From contig NZ_CACTIA010000005.1 of the NCBI RefSeq assembly GCF_902712915.1, forward strand, positions 2,008,001 to 2,072,000: DNA of 64,000 bases, read 5' to 3'. Positions 36,919 to 45,375 of the stretch are shown in pieces (positions within the stretch are counted from its first letter, which is position 1; each line of letters starts with the position of its first letter). A program made the position numbers and the translations under genes. This DNA comes from Acidiphilium sp. C61. GTDB taxonomy: Bacteria > Pseudomonadota > Alphaproteobacteria > Acetobacterales > Acetobacteraceae. The notes under the pieces were generated by a model. The model was not told the DNA's origin, made no database searches, and saw nothing but the letters and a program-made list of their open reading frames with translations.

Positions 36919-37383
36919 ATGAATGAAGTCATGACCAGCGGGTCCGGGGCCCGCGAACTGATCGCCTTCCGGGTCGGCGTTCAGGAATTCTGTGTCGACA
37001 TCATGGCCGTGCGTGAAATCCGCGGCTGGACGGCGGCCACGGTCCTGCCGCAGTCGCCGGGATATATCTGCGGCGTGATCAACCTTCGTGGCGCCGTGCT
37101 GCCGATCGTCGATTTCGCGGTCAGGCTCGGCTTGCCCCGCTCGGAGCCGACCGCGCGGCACGTCATCATTGTCGTGCAGATCGACCGCCAGATGGTCGGC
37201 CTGCTGGTGGATGCCGTGTCCGACATCCTGACGATGAACGACAATGCGATCCAGCCGACGCCGGACGTGGCCTCTGATGTGGTCAAGAGTTTCGTGCGCG
37301 GGCTGATGCCGGTGGACGGACGGATGATCAGCCTGATCTCGCTCGATCATGTTCTCCCGGCGGTGGAACGGGAAGCCGCATGA
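36919..37383 (+). CDS. cheW: Chemotaxis coupling protein CheW
   Basis: Adaptor of 154 residues linking CheA to receptors. [21 protein letters not shown] opens the SH3-like fold, [20 protein letters not shown] is the hallmark, and [12 protein letters not shown] is the later conserved strand. Overlaps the cheR start by 4 bases. Confidence 0.96.
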   Translation: MNEVMTSGSGARELIAFRVGVQEFCVDIMAVREIRGWTAATVLPQSPGYICGVINLRGAVLPIVDFAVRLGLPRSEPTARHVIIVVQIDRQMVGLLVDAVSDILTMNDNAIQPTPDVASDVVKSFVRGLMPVDGRMISLISLDHVLPAVEREAA

Positions 37384-38276
37384 GCCTGCGGCCCCGACCG
37401 CGGCGGGATAATGAGGGCCTCATCGAAGGTGCGGAATATGTCCTCACGCGCGAGGATTTCCGCACCATCGCCCGGATCATGCACGAGGAAGCCGGCATCG
37501 CGCTGCCCGAGGCCAAGGCAACTCTCGTCTATTCGAGACTGGCGAAGCGCATCCGGACGCTTGGGCTGGAAAGCTTCGCCGAATATTGCGAACTTGTCGA
37601 AAGCAAGGCGGGGAGCGCCGAGCGACAGGAAATGCTCGGCGCGCTGACCACGAATGTCACGCGGTTTTTCCGCGAGCCGCATCATTTCGACCACCTGCGT
37701 ACCCGCATCCTGCCGCCGCTCCTGGCCCAGGCGCGCAGCGGCGGACGGGTGCGGCTGTGGTCGGCTGCCTGCTCCAGCGGGCAGGAACCCTATTCGATCG
37801 CGCTCACCGTGCTGGGCCTGCTGCCTGAGGCGCCGCGCTACGACATCCGGATTCTCGCCACCGATATCGATCGCACGATGCTCGCGACCGGCCGGGCCGG
37901 GTTGTATGACGCCGGCGAGATTGCCGCAGTGCCGCCGGACCTGCGCGAGCGCTGGTTCGAGCCGGCCAACAACAATTCGCCCAAGTTCCGGATCGCGGAG
38001 GCCGCCCGGTCGCTGGTGGCGTTCCGCTCGCTGAATCTGATCGGCAACTGGCCCATGCGCGGCCGGTTCAATGCGGTGTTCTGCCGCAATGTTGCAATTT
38101 ATTTCGATGATGAAACACAAAAGCAGGTCTGGGCCCGCATGGTGCCGCTGCTCGAGGAGGGCGGCGCGCTCTATATCGGCCACTCGGAACGCGTGAGCGG
38201 GCCGGCCGAGGCGTCACTCCGGAGCGACGGGATCACCACCTACCGGCTCATGGCGCCCCGGGGGACGAAAGGATGA
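37380..38276 (+). CDS. cheR: Chemotaxis methyltransferase CheR
   Basis: SAM-dependent enzyme of 298 residues that methylates receptor glutamates. The N-terminal helical domain includes [35 protein letters not shown] is the conserved block, [16 protein letters not shown] the SAM-binding motif and [14 protein letters not shown] the catalytic region. Overlaps both cheW and cheB. Confidence 0.96.
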   Translation: MSLRPRPRRDNEGLIEGAEYVLTREDFRTIARIMHEEAGIALPEAKATLVYSRLAKRIRTLGLESFAEYCELVESKAGSAERQEMLGALTTNVTRFFREPHHFDHLRTRILPPLLAQARSGGRVRLWSAACSSGQEPYSIALTVLGLLPEAPRYDIRILATDIDRTMLATGRAGLYDAGEIAAVPPDLRERWFEPANNNSPKFRIAEAARSLVAFRSLNLIGNWPMRGRFNAVFCRNVAIYFDDETQKQVWARMVPLLEEGGALYIGHSERVSGPAEASLRSDGITTYRLMAPRGTKG

Positions 38277-39331
38277 CGGTACGTGTTCTGATCGTGGATG
38301 ATTCTGCGACGATGCGCGGCGTCATCGCCGCCTCGCTCCGGCGCGACCCCGAGATCGAGATCGTCGGAGAAGCCGGTGACCCCTACGAGGCCCGCAGCGC
38401 CATCAAGGAACTCAATCCTGACGTGATCACCCTTGATGTCGAGATGCCGAATATGAACGGTCTCGATTTTCTGGAAAAAATCATGCGGCTGCGGCCGACG
38501 CCGGTGATCATGGTTTCCAGCCTTACCTCCGAAGGCGCCCGGGCAACGCTGCAGGCCCTGGAAATCGGCGCGTTCGACTGCGTGCCGAAGCCGTCTCTCG
38601 GTGACCGTCACGAATTCGACCTGCTGGGCGAAAAGATCAAGGCGGCGGCGAAGACCAGGCTGCGGATGCGACCGCGGGAAGCGACCGTGGCCCGGCCGGT
38701 CTCGGCCGCCCCGTCCGGCAATTTCCGGCCGGATGGGCGGGTAATCGCGATCGGGGCCTCCACCGGAGGTGTCGAGGCGCTGATCGAGGTGCTGTCGCGC
38801 TTTCCGGCCAATTGCCCGCCGACCCTGGTGGTGCAGCACATGCCGCCGGCCTTTACCCGCAGCTTTGCCGATCGTTTGAACAGGCTCTGTGCACCGGCGG
38901 TGATGGAGGCCCAGAACGGCGTCGCGGTTCAGCCGGGCCATGTCTACGTCGCGCCCGGCGACGCGCATCTCGAACTGGCCGGCACGATGAACAACGGCCG
39001 TCTGCACTGTCGCCTGCACGATGGCGAGCGCGTCAGCGGGCATCGGCCATCGGTCGACGTGTTGTTCACATCCTTCGCCCGGATCGCGCGCGGGCGCGGA
39101 TACGGAGTGATCCTGACCGGTATGGGGCGCGACGGCGCCGAGGGCCTGGCCGCGATGCGCGAGACCGGCGCCGAGACGATTGGTCAGGATGAGGGAACCT
39201 CGATCGTCTACGGCATGCCGAAAGCCGCTTTCGAAACCGGTGCCGTGGTCCGCCAGCTACCGCTGCCCGCGATCGCCGATCACGTCATCAAAAGCACCAA
39301 CGCCATCTCCATGACCCGGGAGCCAAACTGA
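38273..39331 (+). CDS. cheB: Protein-glutamate methylesterase/deamidase CheB
   Basis: Protein of 352 residues. The receiver domain has Asp55 in TLDVEMPNMNG. The methylesterase domain has the Ser in IGASTGGVEAL, His in VVQHMPPAFTRSFADRL and Asp in ILTGMGRDGAEGL. It removes methyl groups set by CheR. Its stop shares a base with the next cheY (TGATG). Confidence 0.97.
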   Translation: MTVRVLIVDDSATMRGVIAASLRRDPEIEIVGEAGDPYEARSAIKELNPDVITLDVEMPNMNGLDFLEKIMRLRPTPVIMVSSLTSEGARATLQALEIGAFDCVPKPSLGDRHEFDLLGEKIKAAAKTRLRMRPREATVARPVSAAPSGNFRPDGRVIAIGASTGGVEALIEVLSRFPANCPPTLVVQHMPPAFTRSFADRLNRLCAPAVMEAQNGVAVQPGHVYVAPGDAHLELAGTMNNGRLHCRLHDGERVSGHRPSVDVLFTSFARIARGRGYGVILTGMGRDGAEGLAAMRETGAETIGQDEGTSIVYGMPKAAFETGAVVRQLPLPAIADHVIKSTNAISMTREPN

Positions 39332-39726
39332 TGCCTGTTGCCAGCTCGTTGAGCATACTTATCGTCGACGACCAGCAGACGATACGCAGCCTCGCGCGGG
39401 TTGGGTTCGAAGCTCTCGGAATCGGCGAGGTGATCGAGGCCGAGGACGGCGAGGAAGCGCTCAAGCTGCTCCTGACCCGCAAGACTCCGATCCATCTCGT
39501 GATCTCTGACTACAACATGCCCAAGTTCAACGGCCTCAGCCTGTTGCGGGCGATCCGCGCGCACGGGCCAATCAGCAAGACCGCGTTCATCATGCTGACC
39601 GGCCGGGCCGACAAGCAGATGGTGATGAGTGCCGTCGAGCATGGCGTGAACAACTACCTCGTCAAACCCTTCACTACCGAGGGGCTGAAGGAAAAGATCG
39701 AAGCCGTGCTCGGAACGCTGACGTGA
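39331..39726 (+). CDS. cheY: Chemotaxis response regulator CheY (second copy)
   Basis: Single receiver of 131 residues with VDD at 12-14, phosphoacceptor Asp60 in ISDYNMPKFNGL, Thr in MLTGRAD and Lys in LVKPFT. It differs clearly from the first CheY, so the two are not a recent duplication. Overlaps cheD by 4 bases. Confidence 0.93.
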   Translation: MPVASSLSILIVDDQQTIRSLARVGFEALGIGEVIEAEDGEEALKLLLTRKTPIHLVISDYNMPKFNGLSLLRAIRAHGPISKTAFIMLTGRADKQMVMSAVEHGVNNYLVKPFTTEGLKEKIEAVLGTLT

Positions 39727-40292
39727 CGCTTGCAGCCCCACCCTCGCTGGACCAGGCTCGCCGGATCAACATCGTGCAGGGCGAATACCGGGTCGAGCGC
39801 GACCCCGATGTCGTGCTGTGTACCATTCTCGGCTCCTGCGTCGCCGCCTGCCTGTGGGATCCGGCAGCGGCGATCGGCGGCATGAATCATTTCCTGCTCC
39901 CCGGCGAATCTTCCGTCCGCTCCGGCGGCGGGGCGGCCCAGCGCTACGGCGCCTATTCGATGGAGTTGCTGATCAACGACCTGCTCCGGCATGGCGCGCG
40001 TCGGGAGCGGCTCAAGGCGAAGCTGTTCGGCGGCGCCTGCCTGGTGAAGGGACTGACGGATATCGGCCGTCTGAATGCCGAGTTCGCGGAGCGGTTCCTG
40101 AACGCTGAAAGCATCGAGATCGTCGGCGGCAGCCTGCGCGGCGAGCGCGGTCGGCGCATCCAGTTCTCGCCCGCCACCGGGCGCGCCCGACAGACATTGC
40201 TGGCGGCAGATCAGCCTGCCGTGCTGCGCGCCGAGCCCGATCTGCGCACCCTCAAGGCGCCGCCGCCGAGCGGCGCGGTCGAACTGTTCTGA
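39723..40292 (+). CDS. cheD: Receptor glutamine deamidase CheD
   Basis: Protein of 189 residues. The catalytic Cys39 lies in TILGSCVAACLWDP and His56 in GGMNHFLLP; AKLFGGACLVKG follows. CheD deamidates receptor glutamines and in some bacteria docks with CheC. Start is GTG 39723. The C-terminus ends GAVELF, similar to the LELF end of the next gene product. Confidence 0.94.
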   Translation: MTLAAPPSLDQARRINIVQGEYRVERDPDVVLCTILGSCVAACLWDPAAAIGGMNHFLLPGESSVRSGGGAAQRYGAYSMELLINDLLRHGARRERLKAKLFGGACLVKGLTDIGRLNAEFAERFLNAESIEIVGGSLRGERGRRIQFSPATGRARQTLLAADQPAVLRAEPDLRTLKAPPPSGAVELF

Positions 40293-40305
40293 ACGGATAT
40301 CTGCC

Positions 40306-40704
40306 ATGGCCGCCTACCGGACACCCCAGGATTCCACCGAAGCCAGGCTCGGAGCCATGTCTTCCAGCATGACCATGAACGAGCTGTTCGGGATCATCGA
40401 GGCAGAACTCGTCGATCTCGGTGCCTATGCGCTGCGGATGCAGGAAGTGCTGAGCCCAGCCCTCGTCGCCTCGCCGCAGAGCAGTCTCTACCGGCAGGAA
40501 GCGCAGATGCTCGACATCCTGACCCAGCGATTGCAGGGGCTTCAGACATTCATGGAACATCTGCGGCTCGCCCTGCCGGACGGCTGGTCGATCGATCCGG
40601 GGCGGGCGGCGCGCGCCGTTGTCGTTGGCGCCCTGGCCGAACGCCTCAGCGGCGTCAAGGAGCCAACCGCCGCGACCGCTTCGGGAGAACTCGAACTTTT
40701 CTAG
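40306..40704 (+). CDS. CheT-like chemotaxis protein with CheZ-type DxxxQ motif
   Basis: Protein of 132 residues, last gene of the che operon. It is mostly helical (residues ~22-90). The segment MLDILTQRLQGL contains D70xxxQ74, resembling the phosphatase helix of CheZ (QDLTGQVIKRM in E. coli, from memory). The position right after cheD matches cheT of Sinorhizobium meliloti, whose product has a DxxxQ helix and dephosphorylates CheY1. The last residues are LELF, shared in style with CheD. Function as CheY-P phosphatase is inference. The TAG stop is the first codon of a palindromic element. Confidence 0.7.
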   Translation: MAAYRTPQDSTEARLGAMSSSMTMNELFGIIEAELVDLGAYALRMQEVLSPALVASPQSSLYRQEAQMLDILTQRLQGLQTFMEHLRLALPDGWSIDPGRAARAVVVGALAERLSGVKEPTAATASGELELF

Positions 40705-40807
40705 AGCATCATCCGACCAGATGGAGTCATCCGATCGGATAAAGATGCTAAAATTATCAATATGATACAGCACGACATCCGATCCGACAGGATCGGAAAG
40801 TACTCTG
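40702..40807. repeat. Complete 106-bp palindromic element (diverged)
   Basis: It starts TAGAGCATC and ends AGTACTCTG, so the right terminus has lost the exact TGCTCTA. Palindrome 1 stem is ATCCGACCAGAT / ATCCGATCGGAT with mismatches; palindrome 2 is ATCCGATCC / GGATCGGA. Its first three bases are the stop codon of the CheT-like gene. Confidence 0.88.
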
Positions 40808-41103
40808 GAGCATAAAACGACCGGATCTGACCGGCCGATCGGTCAAAAGGGGCAGGATTGCCAGATCGACGACGCTTCCTACCCAGCCTGACAGAATTGG
40901 ACATTGATCATGCCAGAGATCAAGACTTGGCAAATATTTGATTTCATCATTTTGCAAAATCGTGTTTGCTCCGGTCGCAGCGCCGGATTCGCCTGCCTTT
41001 TCTCTTTGGCAGGAAGCCGAGCCGGCGCCACGCGCAGACCAGGCGGGAACAAGCATGGGCGCGCGTTGCGGCGACAAGGTCCGTGGCGGGGAAGGAGACG
41101 GTG
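40808..41103. other. Intergenic region before the acyl carrier protein gene
   Basis: About 300 bases with no supported gene. It is AT-richer than its surroundings at 40900-40965 and holds several small palindromes: TGCCA-N12-TGGCA (40911-40932), CAAATATTTG (40931-40940) and ATTTTGCAAAAT (40949-40960). These look like regulator-binding sites for the acyl carrier protein gene; no regulator gene is adjacent. Confidence 0.45.
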
Positions 41104-41109
41104 GTGAGG

Positions 41110-41397
41110 ATGACGGATCAGTCTGACGACGTCGCAGCGCGCGTCGCAATGATCTTCGCCCGCCTGTTCCCCGACCTGTCGCCGAACGAAATTCCGGCCG
41201 CATCGATGACTTCGGTGCGGGACTGGGATTCGATCGCGACGCTCAGCCTCATCGTGGAGGCGGAAGAGGAATTCGGCATCACCATCGGCCTCGACAGTGC
41301 CGATGTGGTCGAAAGTTTCGACGACCTTTGCCGGGTCGTCGTCCGCAGCCGTCGCATCAGCTTCGAGGACATACCGCCCCGGCATCTGCGCCACTAG
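41110..41397 (+). CDS. Acyl carrier protein
   Basis: Acidic protein of 95 residues. The phosphopantetheine site is the Ser in WDSIATLSLIVEAEEEFGI (DSxxxLxLI), with the usual flanking helices. It is not the fatty-acid AcpP, which is shorter and has GADSLD. No synthase, ligase or transferase gene is adjacent, so it is a free-standing specialised ACP of unknown partner. GTG at 41104 has a better-spaced ribosome site (GGAAGGAG, 41089-41096), so the start could be two codons earlier. The stop TAG belongs to a palindromic element. Confidence 0.85.
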   Translation: MTDQSDDVAARVAMIFARLFPDLSPNEIPAASMTSVRDWDSIATLSLIVEAEEEFGITIGLDSADVVESFDDLCRVVVRSRRISFEDIPPRHLRH

Positions 41398-41461
41398 AGC
41401 ATCTTTATCAATATGATAGAGCACGACATCCGATCCCGGCCACCTGATCGGATGATGCTCA
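41395..41461. repeat. Rearranged 67-bp copy of the palindromic element
   Basis: It starts TAGAGCATC, jumps directly to TTTATCAATATGATAGAGCAC and ATCCGATCC, then ends with the inverted left arm CTGATCGGATGATGCTC. Palindrome 1 is thus split and partly inverted. Its TAG ends the acyl carrier protein gene. Confidence 0.8.
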
Positions 41462-41478
41462 AGCCGTGGGGCGGAGGT

Positions 41479-42024
41479 TCAGATCGGCTTGCCCTCGCTG
41501 CTGGCCCAGGCGGCCATCAGCGCGTTGCTCTTCCGGCTCTTGTCCAACACCTTGTGCGCCGTCTCCGCACCCGCAACCGGCAGGCCTGCCGGGTCGAGCA
41601 GGCCGAGCTGCACCAGGACCGACGCCTGGTCCCAATAGATATGCTCGTGAACCAGCTTGTCGCCCTCGAATTGCACGATCGCAACAAGCGGGATTTCGAC
41701 ACGCCGGAAGGTGGGCGGAATGCCGGGCACCATCCAGTCGATCTCGGACGTATGGGTGAAGCGGAAGATCATCTCGTCGACGATGCTGCTGGCCCCCACG
41801 GTGCGGCTGACCGGCACCATTTCCGTATCCGGCGGATTGGCTCCGATGAAATGATATTTGTAGAACCGCTTGAGCTGGTCATGGCCGACACCGCCGGTCA
41901 TCGTCGGGATGTGGTTGACGTAAGGGGCAGCAACCATCGTCGCCATTGTCGCATCGACATCGCGGGTCTCGAATTCGTAGCGGCAATGCGCTTCCCAGAG
42001 CGCTTCCAGATCGTGTTGCGACAT
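41479..42024 (-). CDS. NTF2-like (SnoaL-type) protein
   Basis: Protein of 181 residues with an NTF2-like alpha+beta barrel: LEALWEAHCRYEFETRDVDATMATM, VNHIPTMTGGVG, LKRFYKYHFIG and HEHIYWDQASVLVQLGLLD. Such proteins act as small-molecule isomerases or hydratases, or as binding proteins. The same sequence type is common in proteobacteria near catabolic genes. Convergent with the acyl carrier protein gene. Confidence 0.85.
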   Translation of the reverse strand: MSQHDLEALWEAHCRYEFETRDVDATMATMVAAPYVNHIPTMTGGVGHDQLKRFYKYHFIGANPPDTEMVPVSRTVGASSIVDEMIFRFTHTSEIDWMVPGIPPTFRRVEIPLVAIVQFEGDKLVHEHIYWDQASVLVQLGLLDPAGLPVAGAETAHKVLDKSRKSNALMAAWASSEGKPI

Positions 42025-42241
42025 GATTCGTCCCTCCCTGTGGTCATCGCGGGCCGGCGCGCTGGCGCTCTCGCCCCGGCGGGATCATCCGCCTTCGTCC
42101 GATCGAGGGCAAGGCCGGCAAACCGTCTGCCGGGTGTGCTGCCGCGCGCTGGTCAAGCGGGGCAGCACCGGTCTAAGCTTCATGAATGAAACATTGCACC
42201 TGTCCTGAAACCGCGAGGCGGGCAACTGGCCCGGCGATGAC

Positions 42242-43078
42242 GTGCCGTTCCTGACCGAGGCCGAGCCGCGGCGCGGCATAGCCCATGACATATTGCCGGG
42301 AATCCGGCGGGTCGTGGCGCGAAACCCTGGCGTCATGACCTATCATGGCACCAATACCTGGCTGATCGAGGCGGCAGACGGCCTGACGGTGCTCGATCCC
42401 GGGCCGGACGACCCGACCCATGTGGGCGATGTGGTCGAGGCGGCGGCGGGGGTGCCGATCCGGCGGATCGTGCTCTCGCACACCCATCGCGACCATCTGG
42501 GCGCCACTGCCGGCCTGCAATCGGCCACGGGTGCTGCCACATACGGGTTTCACCGGCCGGCGACGAAGCTGTTCCAGCCCGACCACCCGATCGGGGAGGG
42601 CGATGTTGTCGCCGGGCTGACCGCGCTGCACACGCCGGGCCATGCGAGCGACCATCTCGCCTTCGCCTATCAGGTGCCGGAGGTCGGCGAGATCCTGTTC
42701 AGCGCGGATCACGTGATGTCGTGGTCATCCTCGATCGTCAATCCGCCAGATGGCGACATGAAAGCCTATTACGACAGTCTGGAGCGCCTGCTCGGGCGGT
42801 CGGACGTGCTGTACCTGCCGGGTCATGGCCCGGTGCTGGAGCAGCCGCGAGACCTGGTGCGGGAGATGCTGGCGCATCGGCGGAAGCGCGAAACCGCCAT
42901 CCTGGAAGCCTTGCGGGCCGGGCCCGCGACGGTGACCGATATCGCCGCCCGGCTCTATGCCAAGCAGGACCCGATGTTGAAAATCGCCGCGGAGCGCAAC
43001 GTGCTTGCCCATCTGCTCAAGCTGCAGGCGGAAGCGCGGGCTGAGGAGCATGGCGAGATATGGCGGGCGGCCGCCTGA
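42242..43078 (+). CDS. MBL-fold metallo-hydrolase
   Basis: Protein of 278 residues. The metal motif is SHTHRDHLGA (HxHxDH), with further ligands in HTPGHASDH, FSADHVM and LPGHGPV. A C-terminal winged-helix-like tail (LEALRAGPATVTDIAARLY) resembles LACTB2-type MBL proteins, which have thioesterase or RNase activity. Start GTG 42242; no in-frame ATG is near. Upstream 217 bases separate it from the divergent NTF2-like gene. Confidence 0.88.
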   Translation: MPFLTEAEPRRGIAHDILPGIRRVVARNPGVMTYHGTNTWLIEAADGLTVLDPGPDDPTHVGDVVEAAAGVPIRRIVLSHTHRDHLGATAGLQSATGAATYGFHRPATKLFQPDHPIGEGDVVAGLTALHTPGHASDHLAFAYQVPEVGEILFSADHVMSWSSSIVNPPDGDMKAYYDSLERLLGRSDVLYLPGHGPVLEQPRDLVREMLAHRRKRETAILEALRAGPATVTDIAARLYAKQDPMLKIAAERNVLAHLLKLQAEARAEEHGEIWRAAA

Positions 43079-43115
43079 AACACTGAACACCGCCATTGAA
43101 ACACCGCCATTGAAA

Positions 43116-43142
43116 CCCCCGGCATCCAGCGATGCCGGGGGG
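43116..43142. terminator. Bidirectional hairpin between the MBL gene and rpoH
   Basis: An 11-bp perfect stem CCCCCGGCATC / GATGCCGGGGG with a CAGC loop, located between convergent stops. On the minus strand it is followed by TTTCAATGG, a weak T-tract serving rpoH; on the plus strand the tail is poor. Confidence 0.75.
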
Positions 43143-43150
43143 ATCTGAAA

Positions 43151-44062
43151 TCAGGCGATGGTGCGGTCGGCCAGGGCCTGGCGCTGTTCGGCGCGCTGTT
43201 CCGCGACCTGCGCCTTCATCGATTTCTGCAGCTTCTCGAAGGCGCGAACCTCGATCTGCCGCACCCGCTCGCGCGAGATGTTGTATTGCTGCGAGAGATC
43301 CTCGAGCGTCGTCGGGTCGTCCTTCAGGCGGCGCTGGATGAGGATGTGCCGCTCGCGGTCGTTCAGCGTCTTGAGGGCGGTGGCGAGCAGCGCGCGGCGG
43401 CCCGTCATTTCCTCGTGATCGCCGATCGCCTCTTCCTGGCTGTCCGCATCATCGACCAGCCAGTCCTGCCACTCGCCCTCGCCATCCATGCGGATCGGTG
43501 CATTGAGGCTGTGGTCGGGCGCGGTCAGGCGGCGGTTCATGCTCACCACGTCCTGCTCGGGCACGCCGAGCACGCGGGCGATCTTCTCCACCTGTTCGGG
43601 CTGCATGTCGCCATCTTCGATGGCCTGCATCTGCCCCTTGAGCCGGCGCAGGTTGAAGAACAGCTTCTTCTGCGCCGCCGTGGTGCCCATCTTCACCAGC
43701 GACCAGGAATGCAGGATGTATTCCTGGATCGCGGCGCGGATCCACCACATCGCATAGGTGGCGAGGCGGAAGCCGCGTTCCGGGTCGAACCGCTTGACCG
43801 CCTGCATCATCCCGACATTGCCTTCGGAAATCAGCTCGCCCACCGGCAGCCCGTAGCCGCGATAGCCCATGGCGATCTTGGCCACGAGGCGCAGATGTGA
43901 CGTCACCAGCTTGTGTGCGGCGGTCTGGTCGTTGTTGTCGCGCCAGGCGCGGGCAAGCCGGTCTTCCTCCTCCGGAGAAAGCATCGGAAACTTGCGGATT
44001 TCCTGCAGATACCGGGCGAGGTTGCCTTCGCTCGGGGCCATTGTACTGACGCCAGAGGCCAT
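43151..44062 (-). CDS. rpoH: RNA polymerase sigma-32 factor
   Basis: Heat-shock sigma factor of 303 residues. Region 2 is visible as LRLVAKIAMGYRGYGLPVGELISEG and RFDPERGFRLATYAMWWIRAAIQEYIL. The RpoH box QKKLFFNLR, diagnostic for sigma-32, follows, and region 4.2 (ISRERVRQIEVRAFEKL) ends the protein. Upstream lies a 264-base leader. Alphaproteobacterial RpoH lacks the E. coli thermosensor; regulation here cannot be read directly. Confidence 0.97.
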   Translation of the reverse strand: MASGVSTMAPSEGNLARYLQEIRKFPMLSPEEEDRLARAWRDNNDQTAAHKLVTSHLRLVAKIAMGYRGYGLPVGELISEGNVGMMQAVKRFDPERGFRLATYAMWWIRAAIQEYILHSWSLVKMGTTAAQKKLFFNLRRLKGQMQAIEDGDMQPEQVEKIARVLGVPEQDVVSMNRRLTAPDHSLNAPIRMDGEGEWQDWLVDDADSQEEAIGDHEEMTGRRALLATALKTLNDRERHILIQRRLKDDPTTLEDLSQQYNISRERVRQIEVRAFEKLQKSMKAQVAEQRAEQRQALADRTIA

Positions 44063-44268
44063 TGGTAGCTCCTTTCGTCTATCTCTACGGAGCCGGCAGA
44101 CAAATGGATGCGGAGAATCCGAACCCTCGTGATGCCAGCCCCATTCCAGCGGAGTATATATTCAGGTCAGCGATCTTGCCTTGTCACGCTCCCGCGAGAA
44201 CCCCTGAAAAGGCAGTAACCAGCAGGACAGACCGCCAAACCCCAACTCCGGCTTTGACTGTGGCTTGT

Positions 44269-44295
44269 GTACTACGCCTCAGGGTTGCATGTCAA
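44269..44295 (-). promoter_or_regulatory. Possible rpoH promoter
   Basis: Read on the minus strand, a perfect TTGACA (44295-44290) is followed by TAGTAC (44274-44269) with a 15-base spacer. The -35 box is strong but the spacer is short and the -10 weak, so this is tentative. It lies about 210 bases from the rpoH start. Confidence 0.3.
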
Positions 44296-44326
44296 CAAAA
44301 AGGACTATTCAAGTCCAGTATTGCAG

Positions 44327-45373
44327 TCATACCGGATGGGTCATACCCGCAAGATGTGACAGCAATGTTGCAAGATCTGCCGGCGGCGCGGTCTCGAAGC
44401 GCAGCGCGGCGCCACTGCGCGGGTGGGTAAAGCCCAGGATGGCGGCGTGCAGCGCCTGGCGCGGAAAGTCGAGAAGGCTGTCGCGCTGCGGTTGCCGGAT
44501 ATGGCTTGCGGCGGCCGGGCGACGGCGGAGATAGACCGGATCGCCGACCAGCGGGTGGCCGCAGCTGGCGAGATGCACGCGGATCTGGTGGGTCCGGCCG
44601 GTGGCGAGGCGGCAGGCGAGCAGCGTGGCACCCAGGCCGAAGCGTTGCAGCGTGCGATAGCGTGTCAGCGCCGGCTTGCCCCCGCGCGTGACGATGGCCA
44701 TGCGCTTGCGGTCGCGTGGATCGCGCCCGATCGCCCCCTCGATCTCGCCTTCGGCCGGTTGCGGCGCGCCCCAGCACAGCGCCAGATATTCGCGCTCGAT
44801 CTCCCGCGCCGCAAAGGCGGCGGAGAGGGCGTGGTGCGCGAGTTCGGTCTTGGCGGCGACCATGAGGCCGGACGTATCCTTGTCGAGCCGATGGACGATT
44901 CCCGGCCGCCGCTCGCCGCCGATGCCCGCGAGACTGTCGCCGCAATGGGCGATCAGCGCGTTGACCAGCGTGCCGTCCGGATTGCCAGGCGCGGGATGAA
45001 CGACGAGGCCGGCGGGCTTGTCGATCACGATCAGGTCGTCATCTTCATGCAGGATCGCGAGGTCGATCGCCTGCCCCTCCGGGGTTGCCGGCGCGGCTGG
45101 CGGCAGGGCGAGGGCATAGGCGGCGCCGGGCCGCACCGCGGCCGAGGGGATGGTGAGTGTCGCACCGTCGCAGGTCACGGCACCGGCCTCGATCAGCGCC
45201 TTCAGCCGCGAGCGCGACATGTCCCCGAGGCGGGCGGCCAGAAACCGGTCGAGCCGTTCGCCGCGATCGGCGTCGGTGGCGTGGAACGGCTCGCCCCCGT
45301 AGGATGGCGTATCCGCCGGCGGGCTGCCGGCGGGTGGAAGGTCTTGAGCGGCTGCGTCGATTTCGGAGTTCAC
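44327..45373 (-). CDS. RluA-family 23S rRNA pseudouridine synthase (RluD-like)
   Basis: Enzyme of 348 residues. An N-terminal S4 domain (RLDRFLAARLGDMSRSRLKALIEAGAVTCDG) precedes the catalytic domain with PAGLVVHPAPG and the GIVHRLDKDTSG motif carrying the catalytic Asp; GRTHQIRVHLA is the third block. It likely modifies U1911/1915/1917 of 23S rRNA as RluD does. Start GTG 45373 chosen; another GTG at 45409 is in frame but would overlap the divergent gene. Upstream of rpoH, the usual alphaproteobacterial order. Confidence 0.92.
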   Translation of the reverse strand: MNSEIDAAAQDLPPAGSPPADTPSYGGEPFHATDADRGERLDRFLAARLGDMSRSRLKALIEAGAVTCDGATLTIPSAAVRPGAAYALALPPAAPATPEGQAIDLAILHEDDDLIVIDKPAGLVVHPAPGNPDGTLVNALIAHCGDSLAGIGGERRPGIVHRLDKDTSGLMVAAKTELAHHALSAAFAAREIEREYLALCWGAPQPAEGEIEGAIGRDPRDRKRMAIVTRGGKPALTRYRTLQRFGLGATLLACRLATGRTHQIRVHLASCGHPLVGDPVYLRRRPAAASHIRQPQRDSLLDFPRQALHAAILGFTHPRSGAALRFETAPPADLATLLSHLAGMTHPV

Positions 45374-45375
45374 GA

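Noticed and set aside
40904..41107. 67-codon open frame between the che operon and the ACP gene
   Set aside because: No ribosome site of note, no family resemblance, and the DNA carries small palindromes more typical of a regulatory region.
41413..42189. Plus-strand open frame of 258 codons
   Set aside because: Antisense to the NTF2-like gene, and its start lies inside a palindromic element.
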